From Macropodus opercularis (Eukaryota > Chordata > Actinopteri > Anabantiformes > Osphronemidae): 64,000 nt of DNA. Both the position numbers and the translations under genes were made by a program. The notes under the pieces were generated by a model. It worked only from the letters and a program-made list of their open reading frames with translations. It did not search any database and had not been told where the DNA came from. Shown piece by piece: positions 24,301 to 37,500 of the stretch; position 1 is the first letter of the stretch; each line of letters opens with the position of its first letter. The stretch spans positions 15,633,001-15,697,000 of the forward strand of contig CM061104.1 of the NCBI GenBank assembly GCA_030770545.1, read 5' to 3'.

Positions 24301-27300
24301 CAGAATTTACAGCATTCCTGCATCTAAGCATCAAGTAAAGGTTTGCACATGTTTACCATTCCTTGCCTTGCCTTCAGTACAGTGTCAGACTGTGTTAAGA
24401 GGCTAATACATCGTTAGATTGTTATATGAATAAATAAATAGATGCATATATAGATGTTTAGTATCGTTCATCTTTTGTTTTTACAGACAGGTATTTTTTT
24501 CTATATTTTTGCAGGCAGGAAATTACCCTTGTTAATGACTCCATGTCAGTGGGACACATCATTGAGAGGAAGTGTTGCAAGTGCTTTTGTCACAGTGAGA
24601 ACTTATTTTTTTTACCTCAAACCCCATGCAAGGGTACTTTTAACCTGTTCTCGAGAAGCATCCTTGTTTCCTGTTGCATGATTGTACTGTACTCTGATAA
24701 CGACTGCTCTCCTGAGTAAAGCTGACTGAAGTGAACCTACAGAAAAACCACTGTCAAAAGCCGTAGAGCTTAATGGCTAGATTTCACAGCACGAAGAAGA
24801 TAAAAAAGAAAGAATGCTGCCATTGTTGCTGACAACAGGAAGTGACATAAAACCAGTCTGGCTGTTACTGGAAGCGGCTTCTTCTGACAGAATGGTTATG
24901 AAAAACTTGGAAACCGCTGTGCACGGTTCTCTACATCTATTCCCCTCCCCCCGCTTGTCATTCTGCCCTTCCCTCTCCTAAACTTTGGCCTATGTTTGTT
25001 CTTTCACTTCACATAGAGACCACAGATATTGGTTTCCTTTTGGTCTTGATAAGGCTGCGATAACAGTATGTGAGTCATACCTATACATATGTGAGTCTCC
25101 TTGGCAAAACCTTTCATGGGCTCATTTCAGAGGGTCAAGTTAAAGTGATCAAAAAAGAAACTCGAGCTATGTTTAGTATGATGTGACACAGCTGATGGCT
25201 GATCTAGGTTATCTTTCAAGAAATTCCCAGTCAAGGTTCAGAAATAGTCCAGCACATACAGTAACTTCCATAAAACTACAGCCAGTCATTAGTCAAGTCA
25301 TATATACGTAAGGTGAAAGGTGGCTTTTGTTACCTTTGAACTAGCTAGGCCAGTCTTTACACTAAGCAAAGGTAACCGACTGCTGGGCGTAGTTTTACCA
25401 CACAAATAAAGAGACTGTTTATCTTCTCTTTTATCTAATGCTCTGCGAGGTTGCAAGACGACCACTTCCCAGAAATGCTTTCCTTCAAGTGTGTGCCATT
25501 ATTTATTTTTTGTGACGTACAGTATTTATTTGTTATGGAACATTTTCTACATTTCTAAATTACCAGTAGGTTGCAGTGTCCTGGACGTGTCTTTAAACTT
25601 TTCTTTTCTTGCCTTTTATTCATTACAGAGCTCTCCATATAGCTGTGGTGCAGGGGGAGGTGCACATGGTCTGCAAACTGATTGACCTCCTGCTGTGGGC
25701 TCACAGAAGCCTTGACATCTACAATAACCTCCGTCAGGTATCTTCATTAAATTATACATGCTTGCATGCATGCATGCATACACAGCTACTGTTGTTTCCC
25801 GTCAATAATTTGACATTTGAACTGTATTTACTCAAGAGGACATAAGAGGCGTCACGTGCCAAGGGACAGACGCAGACTAAGTGTCTCTTACGAGCAGTGT
25901 GTAAAACACGTTCCCCTGCATTACCCATTTAATAACAGTAACATGGAAAAGAGCGAAAGAGGAAGTGCCTTGGTTTCCTCCTTGCCTTGAGCTGTGTTTA
26001 CCCGTAGAGTCATGGTGGCTTATGGTTATTCCGTGGAATTCACCCATTCCTGTTGCTTCACCTGTGCTTGCCACAAGCCAAAGCCAATCACACACTGGGA
26101 AGGACAATGTGTGTTTTCCAGTGTTCTCTTTTATGTTGTGCATGGTTTTCTAGTGCTCAGTTTCCCTAGAGGAAGTAGGATTTACCATGTTGTGAAAGAA
26201 GAGAGCCAAGTTGATGAAGCAAGGTGCTACTTCTATGAACTCATTTGCTCTAATGTCTTATCTTTGGCAAGATAAGACAAACAGTTATTGGTCCTGCAAA
26301 AAAGTTAGCATTATTGCACCAGCAACAGAGGATTCATCAAGTAAAGGTGTGTTTTTGAAAGGTGCATTACCGTATGTACACAAATGCACCGTTTATATGG
26401 GTCGTCACGAGCTACTTGACAAATCAACAGAAATGGACTCATTGAAGTTTAAAGAGATGACTTTTCTTTTGATGAAAAGGTGACTCAACTCACTACATAA
26501 CATAAGGGTATAGCTGCATTGTAATTTAATGGAACGTGTTCAAGGACTTGTCTTAAGTGTTTCCCAATGCAGGGCTGTCCCAACCCCTGGCATGTAGCCA
26601 GTATTTCCACATTCTCCTCTGCTGTCTCCACCTCCTTCCTTGCCTTCTGCCAACTTTCTCTCTTTTATTCTTCAACAGAGAAAGCACCTGGGTTGTGCAA
26701 AGCTTTAACTCTCAGGGCTGGGGTTTCACACCACACAGGACACCACGGGCCTGCTTACCAGAAATAATGCTGGTGCTATCATCAGTGTTGTCTTTCCTCA
26801 TTGCTGAGGCTTGACAGTGTTTGCGATATCCTGTCTGCCTTGTGTATGTGCAAGCACACACACCTGCACTCACATGCACATCCACACAGACAGACAGACT
26901 CTCTCACACACACACGCACACAAACCGTCTTTACGTTTTTTGCACTTACAACGACGATGCCACTTGCAGTTATAACCCATAAGGGAGATTTTCAGGCACA
27001 GGTCCCGTCACAGTCATTTGCCTACCAGATTGTGTGGTTTTGACTGAATACCATACATAAAGAACATACTTTACAAAAAGCGGCCAGGGAACTTTTTAAT
27101 TTTTTTAAAAAAACATGCATTTTACCAGACAGATGTGAACACATTTTCTGGCACTGACTAACTTCCCAAACACAAAGAAATATTTAAATGGACCTTTTCC
27201 AATATTGATGACATATCCTGAGCTTCTGTGGTTTGCATATGGAACTTTTTGACAGAGTGTTACTATCAGTACTGCAAGTCAACAATAGTGCAAAGTGTGC

Positions 27301-27870
27301 ATAGTGCCTTCCACTCCCTGAAGTATTGTGGTGGTAGAGACAGCTGTTTGATACTCCCACACTGGTCATGCTATCAGTGCAGCTACATTGTGTATAGACT
27401 GTAATATGTGGCACTGATGTCCGTGGACTGAATCCCCTGGGTCCACCTACACCTAAGAAAAAACCAAAAGGTCATGTGGTTCAGCTTAAACATACCAACA
27501 ACACATTGCATTGCACCCTACAATGGAATAAGAAATGGGGACCTTTTAATATTTAATAGTTCAGTAAGGATGCTTTAATATATATTTTATTTTATATAAA
27601 TGTCCACCATACTGTGGATATTATTTTTATTCACTGCATTCATCCTCTTCCTTAACTTTTTCTCTGTTTATATGCATGCCATTTAATATTATTAATGTGT
27701 GTGTGTGTGCGTGTGTGTGCACAAGCCAGACAACTGTATGTGTTTGTGTGCACTTTGGTATCCTTGTTCCGAGAAGTCATGTGACACCCCCCCTTGCGTT
27801 ACACTGTTTCTCAACATACCTTACTCTGAGGTTCACAGGGTAGTTTGCAGGGACTTTCCCTTCATGTGTG

Positions 27871-27907
<37 letters not shown>

Positions 27908-30900
27908 CTGCCTCTATGTTGTCGCTTGCAGACTGGTGTCTTCTTTTACATTTCTCGCTGCATATATCTTAAGTGAATTTTTGGTTTCTAACGATAACTG
28001 GTGAAGTGACTGATGTTATCAGTGTAACTGTCAATATCCCTGACGTAAGTGCATGTGATATATAGATATTTGCGCATCAGTACTACGCCTTCCACCTTCC
28101 TTTAGCTTTGGCGTTATCTGCAGCCCAGGGCGGGTTTTCATGCCCTCTCATTTTTTCACCGCATTTGTGTTGATCCACTCATTTTGCAGGAATGTATCTG
28201 TGAGGACAAACCCAAGGGAAAAATAAGGGATTTTCCCTTGCTATCCTGTCTTTCCCCTGGACTCCCCTCTGTTGCTTCCGTTTCTTCCCCATTCCTCCTT
28301 TCCCACCCTTCCTCTTATATTTGCTTGATGAAATCCTCTACAGGAAGGTACTGTAGCTAAAATCTATTTTTAATGCATTACAAGTACTGGGAACAATTTG
28401 AGAAGATATTACCATAACATCTTCATGTCTGACGTGTGGGGGAAAAAGTAGTATGACTGCTTTTTTACAATGTGCTGATAATAGGAAGTTTATAGAGTGT
28501 AGTGTACAGTACAAGAGTACGTGTGCATGTGCATGTGCGCCTGTGTGTATGTGTGACTCATTGGATTCAGGGAAATATGAGTTGAAGGGAGGGACACGGG
28601 CATTGACACACTGGAGGAATTCCACAAAGACGTGATCCCACTGCTAGACTACTTTTTTTAATAGAGTTTACTGGAACAACCCCCCAACGCGTGCACACAC
28701 ACACCAGAGTAAAGTAGCAAAAGTGAAACTTGGAGCAACAATCTGTTCCTGATTGTTGCGTTTATTGTGTAACTTAAATAGCAACAAAAAATTCCAGGTT
28801 CAAAGACTTCCCTTTATAACATAACTATTGCGTTGCTTAATTCAAACAACAGCTTGACAAGTGCCCTCCCTGGCTGAGCTTCACATATTCTATACAGGAT
28901 GATACATGCTAACCTCACCCAAAGGATCAACCTAGATTGCTCAAGTGGTTTAATTCAGTAATTGGTAGATTCATTCAGGAAAGCACCTGGTAAACTGCAT
29001 GTAATGTCTGTTTTTTAAGTTAATGCTCATTTTGAATTCGTCTAATTCTAAGGTTTTTGCCTGTAATTTTAGTCTTGTGATAAACTGTATGGTGCAAAGG
29101 TCTAATTTACTGCTAATCCTGTGGCTGTTTATGGGCTATATGTGATTTTATATGTAGGGGAATAAGCATTTACTAAACCTGTATCTCAAGATCGTAAGGA
29201 CTCTTAGACTAGACCAGACATAGTTTGTTGTTCAGTTATTTCAGGCGTTGGCCTTTCCTTACGGGCACTGTGTAATTGTGTTTCTGACCTTTTAACCTGT
29301 TAAACAGGTTAGTGGTAAACGAAATTAAAACCACACTTTCCGTCAATTTGTTGCAACTATTTTAGGATTTAGAACAATCAGAATTTGTGAGGCAGCTTAT
29401 ATGGTAGCACCATAAGGTATTTTTACACAAATTTTGCAGGATTTCTTTTCAGCTTTTAGTCAGAGCAATGGCCCTAAACCACATTTTTATTTGGAACTAT
29501 TGATATTTCTACTGATGAAAGGAATATCATCATGTTCATGGACAGTGGGAGTGTTTTATTAGCATTAGTTTAGGGTTTACTCACTGACTTCAAGTGCAAA
29601 CTGCAACGTAAAATTTTTGGTTGTTTTTTAAAAACATGGACTTGTTTAAACGTTTGCTTTCACTTCCTACCCACCCAGACTCCCCTGCATCTGGCAGTGA
29701 TAACCCAGCAGCCAAACATGGTGGGCACCTTGTTGAGAGCAGGAGCAGACCCCGCTGCCTTGGACCGCAATGGCCAAACAGCACTCCACCTCTGTTGTGA
29801 ATACAACCAGGCTGAATGTCTGTCTGTAGTACTCCCTCTGTCCTCATCCCCAACATGCCTGGAGAGCAGAAACTATGACGGTAAGTGGTAAGATTCTTAG
29901 TCATCTAGGTGAAGTTGTCCGAAAGTTAAGTCATCGCAACTGGACTTGTTCTTTTGCAGTAGAAACGTTTCATAACCAATCCAGGTAGCTTCTTCAGTCT
30001 GAGGAAAGTTGGTAGAGACCACAGACTTGTCCTCCAGTTAGGTTTCACTTCACACATGTAAAGAAGGGGCTTGTTAAGACAACAAAGGACTGGAGGTAGT
30101 GAGCTCTCGACTCCTCTTACGACCATTACAGGGTCGTTAGGTGTCTCCTTCATGGGGAGAGTGGTCTTGATCTTACTGGACATAGATGAAAGGGCAGTGT
30201 GATAAATGGGAGACAAGTTATGTCTGAGGCCTCCACCTCTGTTGAGGGCCTCCCTGGTCTTAATTGTACTACAGACAGTCTCCACTGAAAAAGATGCTGA
30301 ATGACTCAAATCTCTTCTCATGAACTTGTTGATTTGTAATAAAATGATTTTCATTTTACATGACACAACATAATTATCAGATTTAGATTAAATACGCAGT
30401 AGAACCTATCATTACATCTCGTTTCCCTTGCTCAACTCAAAGGTGCCCTAGTTTATAGTGACATAAGAATTTTCCTTTATAAATGAACCCGCAGTAGCAA
30501 GAGCGTGTAAAATTAAATCCCTTGATATTAAGAACCATTTCCAGTGGTGCACAACCTGCCAGATAAGCTCACTTTCTTTGTTACCGTCAGAGACAACAGG
30601 TGGGCTTTGGGATGTGTAACTGTTGTTCAGGTAGGGGTTGTGCTGGTTGATTTTGGTGTGTGGGTGGGAAAAGAAAAGGACACTGACTTCCTTCCTTTGT
30701 GGTCTTTCTTTCTTCTGTGCCACACCACTGGTTCAGATCTCAAATCAATGGTTTCAATTTTTCATGTCATGCAATTTGAGTATTGTTTGCAGGGAAGATC
30801 TTTAATCTTAGACATAATGGCATGTAATGGAATATTGACAGATTCCTTTCATATAGAGTTCTCGGAAATGGCTCCTCTGTGTTCTAAAACCCTTCTGAAG

Positions 30901-32433
30901 ATGCACTTGAAGCCTCCAAAATGTTGTCTGTATGCTGTGTATGTCCACTGACACCTGTTTTAAGTGAATATAAAACTTTGATTCTGCTCTTTCCCTGTTG
31001 TCAGGTTTGACCGCACTCCATGTGGCAGTGCTGCGAGGCCATAAGGATTTGGCCAGAATGCTGCTGATTGCAGGGGCAGACATCAATGCAATGGTCAGTA
31101 CTGAATCAACTGCTATGGAAATTTTTCAACACAACAAATTTACCGTCTCTGCATCCAATGACGTTTCTCGTGGTTCTTTGTTTTTATTGAACCAGGACAT
31201 CAAAAGTGGTCAGAGTCCTCTCATGCATGCTGTGGAGAGCAATAACGCAGACATGGTGCACTTCCTCATTGAGGTAATAAGGGTGCGAGGCGAGAGAATG
31301 GTTGTGAGTCAGCTGTATCGGATCAGTCTGGTTTTCTCTTTGCAACTCATCAGCTACAAACAGTTTGTAATTCAATCTAGCTTATAGATGACGCTTTCAA
31401 GTAATTGGAGCAAAACATTTATGGTTTAGTTCTATTATCACAGATGTGCAGGTGTGCTGAACATGGACAGTCTTTCTGTTTCCTTCATTTCCTTTTCAGC
31501 TGCATCTTCTATCTGATGTAACTTGCCGTTTCCATGGTTCCAACTATTGTTTCACTTTCTACTGAATCTACTGACTTTCTTTTTAAGTCATATCAGTGTA
31601 AACTTGTTCTGTTTTCTGTCGCAGAATGCCTGTGACGTAAACAGCCAGTCATACAGTGGGAATACAGCTTTGCACAACGCATGTGGCAGAGGTCTGGTGG
31701 ACACAGTGCGGCTGCTGCTGAAGAGCGGTGCTGATAGCAGCCTCAAGAACTACCACAACGACACCCCTGTTATGGTGGCCAAGAACAAGAAAGTGAGTGC
31801 TGAGAAGACATCGCTGACGTGTACTTTGCAGTGTATTATTTGTATCTATTTAAGCTTGTAAATGGCTGTTTCAAGATAAATTAATTGCGCTTGTCCACAG
31901 TTGTAGTCACGCTGTAATTTTGTGCTGAAAAATTTCACCAATCTGTTACATCAACAACAAAAAAAAAAAAGCAAAAAAAAAGCTAAATGTGCTTGACTAA
32001 GCTGTGTTTAGTAGTAGGACGTGTGTGTTCCTCCATCTAGAGGCCAGAGTCGAATGTTGCAGTGCTTATAATGTGAGATCACTTTAACCCTCTGTTCAGG
32101 TCATGTCAACGTGTAACAGACTGTAAATCCATTACAGATAGCAGATGTGTTACGAGGGAGAGGTTCCAAGCCAAGAGGTCAAGATCAACACAGTGGGTCA
32201 GGCTCACCACATGGGAGCATCGTAATGGCAAACGGTGAGAACATGCACATGTCTACACAAAAGGACACCCAGTAGTAACATCATAACTCATTTATGCTCC
32301 CTGTCTCTCTCCATTAGGGTCCCCATCATCTAACCACAGCCAAGGATGTTCGCCTTCAACAACACCACATACTCCCCATCACATCACCTCCCACTCGCCG
32401 AAGACGCCATCTACACCATTTCCAAATTACTAG
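19040..32433 (+). CDS. bcl3: B-cell lymphoma 3 (atypical IkappaB, seven ankyrin repeats)
   Basis: Nuclear IkappaB-family cofactor that binds p50 or p52 homodimers on kappaB DNA and modulates transcription. Nine coding exons join in phase to 488 residues: 19040-19514, 20041-20173, 25629-25737, 29679-29880, 31005-31093, 31196-31273, 31625-31792, 32138-32234, 32318-32433. The N-terminal region (about 1-200) is Pro/Ser/Arg-rich, with basic KRP clusters suited to nuclear import and a PLDLR sequence resembling a CtBP-binding motif. Seven ankyrin repeats follow, seen as TALHIAV, TPLHLAV, TALHLCC, TALHVAV, SPLMHAV, TALHNAC and a degenerate TPVMVAK. The tail is Ser/Pro-rich and ends SPKTPSTPFPNY, with possible proline-directed phosphosites. 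Two other in-frame ATGs (19052 and 19058) could also serve as start. The synteny with cblc and tomm40 supports bcl3 over other IkappaB genes. Confidence 0.94.
21271..21344. repeat. CA/GT microsatellite
   Basis: Continuous (CA)n with a few CGCA interruptions over about 74 nt. Likely polymorphic. Confidence 0.95.
22151..22233. repeat. CT-rich low-complexity tract
   Basis: Imperfect (CT)n and (CTGT)n over about 80 nt in bcl3 intron 2. Confidence 0.9.
22729..22738 (+). promoter_or_regulatory. kappaB consensus GGGAAGTCCC
   Basis: Matches GGGRNNYYCC exactly, in bcl3 intron 2. A palindrome-like site of this kind is favoured by p50/p52, the partners of Bcl-3. Function is inferred from the motif only. 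Confidence 0.4.
27850..27859 (+). promoter_or_regulatory. kappaB consensus GGGACTTTCC
   Basis: Exact canonical kappaB motif in bcl3 intron 3, just upstream of a CT microsatellite. Confidence 0.45.
27873..27904. repeat. CT/GA microsatellite
   Basis: Pure (CT)n of about 32 nt. Confidence 0.95.
28227..28236 (+). promoter_or_regulatory. kappaB consensus GGGATTTTCC
   Basis: Exact GGGRNNYYCC match, 377 nt downstream of the first intron 3 site. It is embedded in a small inverted repeat (aagggaaaa ... ttttccctt, about 28214-28238). Confidence 0.45.
29891..30366 (-). mobile_element. retroelement 3'-end fragment with partial ORF
   Basis: A minus-strand frame (30366-29926, 146 residues) carries ALNRGGGLRHNLSPIYHTAL, a motif I recognise from a widespread fish retroelement C-terminus. 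The segment ends in a TSPVAMT tail that also recurs in fish repeats. I think it is Penelope-like (GIY-YIG type), but that assignment is from memory and uncertain. Reverse transcriptase is absent, so this is a truncated dead copy. It sits in bcl3 intron 4 and begins only about 10 nt after the exon 4 donor. Confidence 0.6.
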
Positions 32434-34564
32434 TGTGTAGTGTTGTCAAGTGCAACTTGGAACTACCTCTACTGAGACATCCTACAAGGAGACTTGAGTG
32501 GCCCCGAGGTCGCCCGGGAAGAGACTGAGTTGTTTCTTTAAGGAGACAGGCTCCATCTGAAATGAGGCTTTTAAAAACTCACCTTCTTTTCCTGTAGTGG
32601 CTGGCATCACAGTTCTGGTGCCGTCAGCCTCTGTGCTCACCTACTGTAGCCGCTGTAGAGGGGACTTCTCTAATGACTGGAAAACAAACTCCTACTGTAC
32701 AAGCTGCTGCACTGCTCTCCACATGCTATCAAAACTGGCCATACAGAGTGTTGTATACTGGCTGGAGATGCCAGTAAAGGATTAAATGAAACTGACCTGT
32801 AAGGAATAATCCAGAGACAGAAGGGAGGGACTGTGCGTCAAATGTTCCCAGGCAAGACTGAACCTGGGATGTTTTGACACTTTATTCTCTTAACCACTCT
32901 GCTTATTGTTAGGCCAGGCGATGTAACTTGACATGCTAAGTGTTGCACAGTTAGCTTCCTTTCTTCAGCCACGTGAATATGTCTACTGTGACTTGTGTTT
33001 GTGTACATATGAGCATTGTTACGCGCGTTGTTGTATCACTGTGTAAAGGCGCAGATATTTTTTTGTATAAAACGTGCATTCACGCTAATGCTGTTGTCTG
33101 TTTTTGTGAGCGTGGAGCCGAGTTGTGATTGGTCACGTGGAGTTGTTGTGGAGCAAACAACCAGCCCAAAAACCAGCGTGCGGCCATGTTGAATTGTCAA
33201 TATTCAGGAAAGCAGAAACGGAGAGTGACAACTCGGGGGTTTGTCCACACAGCGAGAGTTTACTTTGAATCTCTGTTGGTCGTATAGTTAAGCAGCTACA
33301 CAACGGAGGAGCCATTGAGAGGATGTCGCAAAGTGAAGGCAGCGTTTTCTGGGTAAAAACTAATTTCTCAAGCATATTGATTAAGAGTAGCGCTACCGTT
33401 ACTGGCTAAGCTAATATTAGCATGCTAACGCAGTCGCTTTGTCAGACTGAAATAAAAGTTTGGAAGTAGCAAGTGGTAACTGGGGAAAATCGACTCTGGC
33501 TCAGTCAGTGCACATTTCAGTGAAGACGTTTAATCACCCGCGTAACGAGAACTCAAACTTTAGTTGGGCTACTAGTTTAGCAGGATGGTTAAAGCCACGT
33601 TGAACTGCGTTAAAGCGTCAACGCCACTCGGCTACAGTCAAGCTAGCAAACTTCTGCCGAGCTAACTTTGTTATTGCTAGCGTCGTGGTTGATTTTGGTA
33701 GTTTAACCGGATTCAGGAATTTGCTAACCAGCTTTGATCACAACTTGGTCGGTGGATATAACGCTGCGTTTGTAGTTCAGGTAACATTATTGCGTTAGCA
33801 GCGTGTTAGTGTTGGCTCGTATCAGTCACAACAAAGACTCCTTCTTTCGGTCCAGTAGCTGAGTGGCGTTTTCACGACCCGGTTTCGCTGTCGCTACGCT
33901 TCGTAGCATTGTTCGTTCTACCTTTTCACAGACAGGCATCGCTAATGCGTAGCGCTTGGTCGCCATTGTCCGCTAGGGTTGTTTACTTAATGCGTATAAC
34001 TGACCACCCACGTTTGTTTGTTTCTTGCCTGGCAGGTAACCCGGATATTTTGTTGATCAGCAGATTGCAAGAAAAATAAATCAGAACGAGATACAGTCAG
34101 ATTAAAGGCGTCTGTCCAAGTTAAGGCCCAGCAAACACATCTGAAAACATATTGATGTCAAAGGAAGAAACCACAGGAGTTTGAGACCTGACCAGCCATT
34201 TGAGTGAAAAAACACAGAAAGCCAAGGATACCCAAAGGGAGTTCAGAATTATATTACTGTAACAATAGGAATTTGAACGCAAAAATATTGTTCTGGTCAC
34301 ATTTGATTTATTTATTTACATCAATGTACATTTCTCCATTTTTGGAGAGTTGGCTTGTAAATAGAGTTCTTACACAGACTTCTTTTTAAGAAGCCTGAAT
34401 GTCAGATTGTGTGCACAATACATTCTTTAAAAAGGAAAAGTTATATTTCCTCAACTTCATTTTTTTTTATACACAAGGGTACATAAGCAAAACCGATTTG
34501 TGAATAATACGTCAATATTAAACTAAACACTGAGGGAAAAATTGCTAGTGAGGCTGTTTAAACT
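32434..34564 (+). other. bcl3 3' UTR and ddx6-like promoter/leader
   Basis: From the bcl3 stop to about 33070 looks like 3' UTR; no AATAAA was found with confidence. From about 33100 the sequence becomes richer in CpG and is the likely promoter and non-coding first exon of the helicase gene. A possible donor (TTCTGG|GTAAAA near 33352) could end a leader exon. The small frame at 32597-32785 lacks support. Confidence 0.4.
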
Positions 34565-37500
34565 ATGGCTACGACAAGAGCAGCAAACCCAGCACCAATG
34601 TTTGGATTGAACAAGCCAGCAAATGGGCAACTTGTAGGACAGGCCAGATCTGGACTCCTTGGGAGCGACCAACAACCTAGTACCCTTCAGAAAAGGAGCA
34701 GCATTCCTCAGAGCAGTGGGGGCATCAAGTAAGTTAGTTAATTTGCAAGTTTTACATGTACTCTCACATCTGTATCAGAGATTTTATTTTTGTAATACAC
34801 AACGGAAGAACTTTGAAGGTGTTGGAATGGATATAGTTATGTTTTTATTTCAAAAATTGAACAGTGTGATTCATATTCTTATAATAAGGTTTGGAGATGA
34901 CTGGAAGAAATGTCTGGAGCTTCCTGCTAAAGACAACAGGATGAAAACATCGGTGAGGCCATTACTAAGGATAGTACACATAAATAAGCATATAAACAGA
35001 AATGGGTTTCGGACTGACTTTTTGTGTGTCATTTCTTTTCAGGATGTGACGGCAACAAAGGGAAATGAATTCGAAGACTACTGTCTAAAACGGGAACTTC
35101 TAATGGGAATTTTTGAAATGGGATGGGAGAAACCTTCCCCTATCCAGGTGAGTTAAGTGTTTGTTTTTCTAGCTTCCTTAAATTTACCCACCTACTTATT
35201 TCTCTATCCAAATTCTAAAATTAATGTTTAACTCCAATCCCTGAAACCAAGAACAGTGTTACTTGAGTCCCTGCTTGTAAATTTGAGTCGCTTTCAGACT
35301 ATTTGTAACATCTAGGAATATTTTCTTACCATATCTGTGTATTTCTGTGAGCTGGGTATCTGGCTGTTCAGGACTATAAAAGAATAAGGGTCCTTTTGCA
35401 TTTTGCCTTTTAAGAATTATCTTTTTTTCCCCCCTCAGTAATTCTCTCATGTCTGATGAACCTTGCTCACTGTACTGATTAGATGTTTCTATCTGCCAAA
35501 AGGAAGAAAGCATCCCCATAGCTCTCTCAGGCAGAGATATTTTAGCTCGAGCTAAGAATGGCACAGGAAAAAGTGGAGCCTACCTCATTCCTATGCTGGA
35601 GAGAATAGACTTAAAGAAAGATCATATCCAAGGTAAGTTCTTGCTTCACTTTTTAAACAGTTGCGGTGTAATGGACAAGCCCTGAGGGCTTGGATATTGT
35701 AATATGACAAGAAATAGAATGCATATGTATGTAAACCTAAGCAGAATCGGCAGGCACAGGTTGGTCAGCACTAGATTTTGGATATTGCAACTCTTGGTGT
35801 CTCGAGCTGTCCAATCTCCTAGAAACACATTAATAAGGATAAATTGAAAGAGATTTTTTGTGCTTCAGTCTGTGATCACTCTGTTTCCATTCAGCCATAG
35901 TCATGGTGCCAACAAGAGAGCTGGCCTTGCAGGTGAGCCAAATCAGCATTCAGCTCAGCAAGCACCTGGGAGGCGTCAAGGTCATGGCTACCACCGGTGG
36001 TACCAACTTAAGGGATGACATAATGCGTCTTGATGATATTGGTATTTGTCATGTTCTTAATATTAAGAATAATTAAAATATTAAATATGTTTATGTATAC
36101 GAAGAGTTTTTTTTTTACATTTGCTCATGTCACCTGTTCTCATAGTGCATGTAGTGATTGCTACACCAGGCAGGATACTGGACCTGATGAAGAAGGGTGT
36201 CGCAAAAATGGATAGGGCCCAAATGATGGTGATGGATGAGGTGGGTTTAGCTTTTCATTTCTGAATTCCATTGTTAATGCTGACTTGATTGATTTGTAGC
36301 CTTTTGCTTGTGACACTTTTGTTCTGTGTGTATTTCTGCAGGCAGATAAACTGCTGTCCCAAGACTTTGTAGTCCTCATTGAAGACATTATCAGCTTCTT
36401 ACCAAAGGATCGTCAAATCCTGCTTTACTCTGCCACTTTTCCAATCAGTGTGCAACAATTCATGGTATGTACTCGCACAGCATTTTGAGTTTTATGGTAC
36501 GGAGAAACAAAAGCTGTTCTTCTTTGCTCTTGTAAACCCAATACATATTTCTTTTTAGAGCAACCACTTGAAGAAGCCCTATGAGATCAACCTAATGGAG
36601 GAACTGACGTTGAAGGGTATCACCCAGTACTACGCCTATGTGACAGAAAGACAGAAAGTCCACTGTCTCAACACACTGTTTTCAAGAGTGAGTGTGTGTG
36701 TGTGTGTGTGTGAATCATTAGAAGAAAGAAATATTGTAGAGAGTAAAAATTTAAGGATTTAAAATCGTCAATCAGATAAAGTCCTGGTTTTGACAGGTGA
36801 CAAAGGTGTTTACAGTACGGAAAATAATTAATTCAGAAAATCATGTTAAAATAAAATTTAAACTGGAAGCAACAATCAAGGGCTTGGATTTAATTGTAGT
36901 TAATTTAATGTTTTTATATTGTTGGCTTGTAATAGACATGACAATCTACACATCACATTTACATATTTCTTTTACATTTTTCAGCTTCAGATCAATCAGT
37001 CTATCATCTTCTGTAACTCAACCCAGAGAGTAGAGCTGCTTGCCAAGAAAATCACCCAACTGGGCTACTCGTGCTTCTACATTCATGCAAAGATGATGCA
37101 GGAGTACAGGAACCGTGTCTTCCATGACTTCAGGAATGGATTGTGCAGAAACCTGGTCAGCACAGGTGGATGCAGTTTGAAACTTCTAGTGAACATTTAA
37201 ATTTCACACATTTTAGTGAGTTGACTAAACGCATATTTTCTTGTAGACCTATTCACTCGGGGAATTGACATCCAGGCGGTAAATGTGGTCATCAATTTTG
37301 ACTTTCCCAAAAGTGCAGAAACCTACTTGCACCGTATTGGCAGATCAGGTGAGTGATAAGATAACAAGAAGTTTCAGTTACACCTACCACTGCCTCACTG
37401 ATGTTTATCACACTACTACTAACAATCATCATACTCTCATTGTGTGTCTTCCCCCTCAGGACGTTTTGGACACCTGGGGCTGGCCATAAATCTCATATCT

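Larger units (their letters stand above)
20174..25628 (+). other. bcl3 intron 2
   Basis: Intron of 5.5 kb holding a long CA microsatellite, a CT-rich tract and a kappaB-consensus sequence at 22729-22738. No nested gene was recognised. Confidence 0.65.
25738..29678 (+). other. bcl3 intron 3
   Basis: Intron of 3.9 kb with a CA-rich tract (about 26850-26923), a short GT tract (27697-27720), a pure CT tract and two kappaB-consensus sites. No nested gene was recognised. Confidence 0.6.

Noticed and set aside
30544..30951. 135-residue plus frame in bcl3 intron 4
   Set aside because: No resemblance to a known protein, no splice context, not repeated in any flanking gene.
32597..32785. Short Cys-containing frame after the bcl3 stop
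   Set aside because: Lies in the 3' UTR; the CSRCRGDF spacing looks zinc-finger-like at first sight but does not match a real finger.
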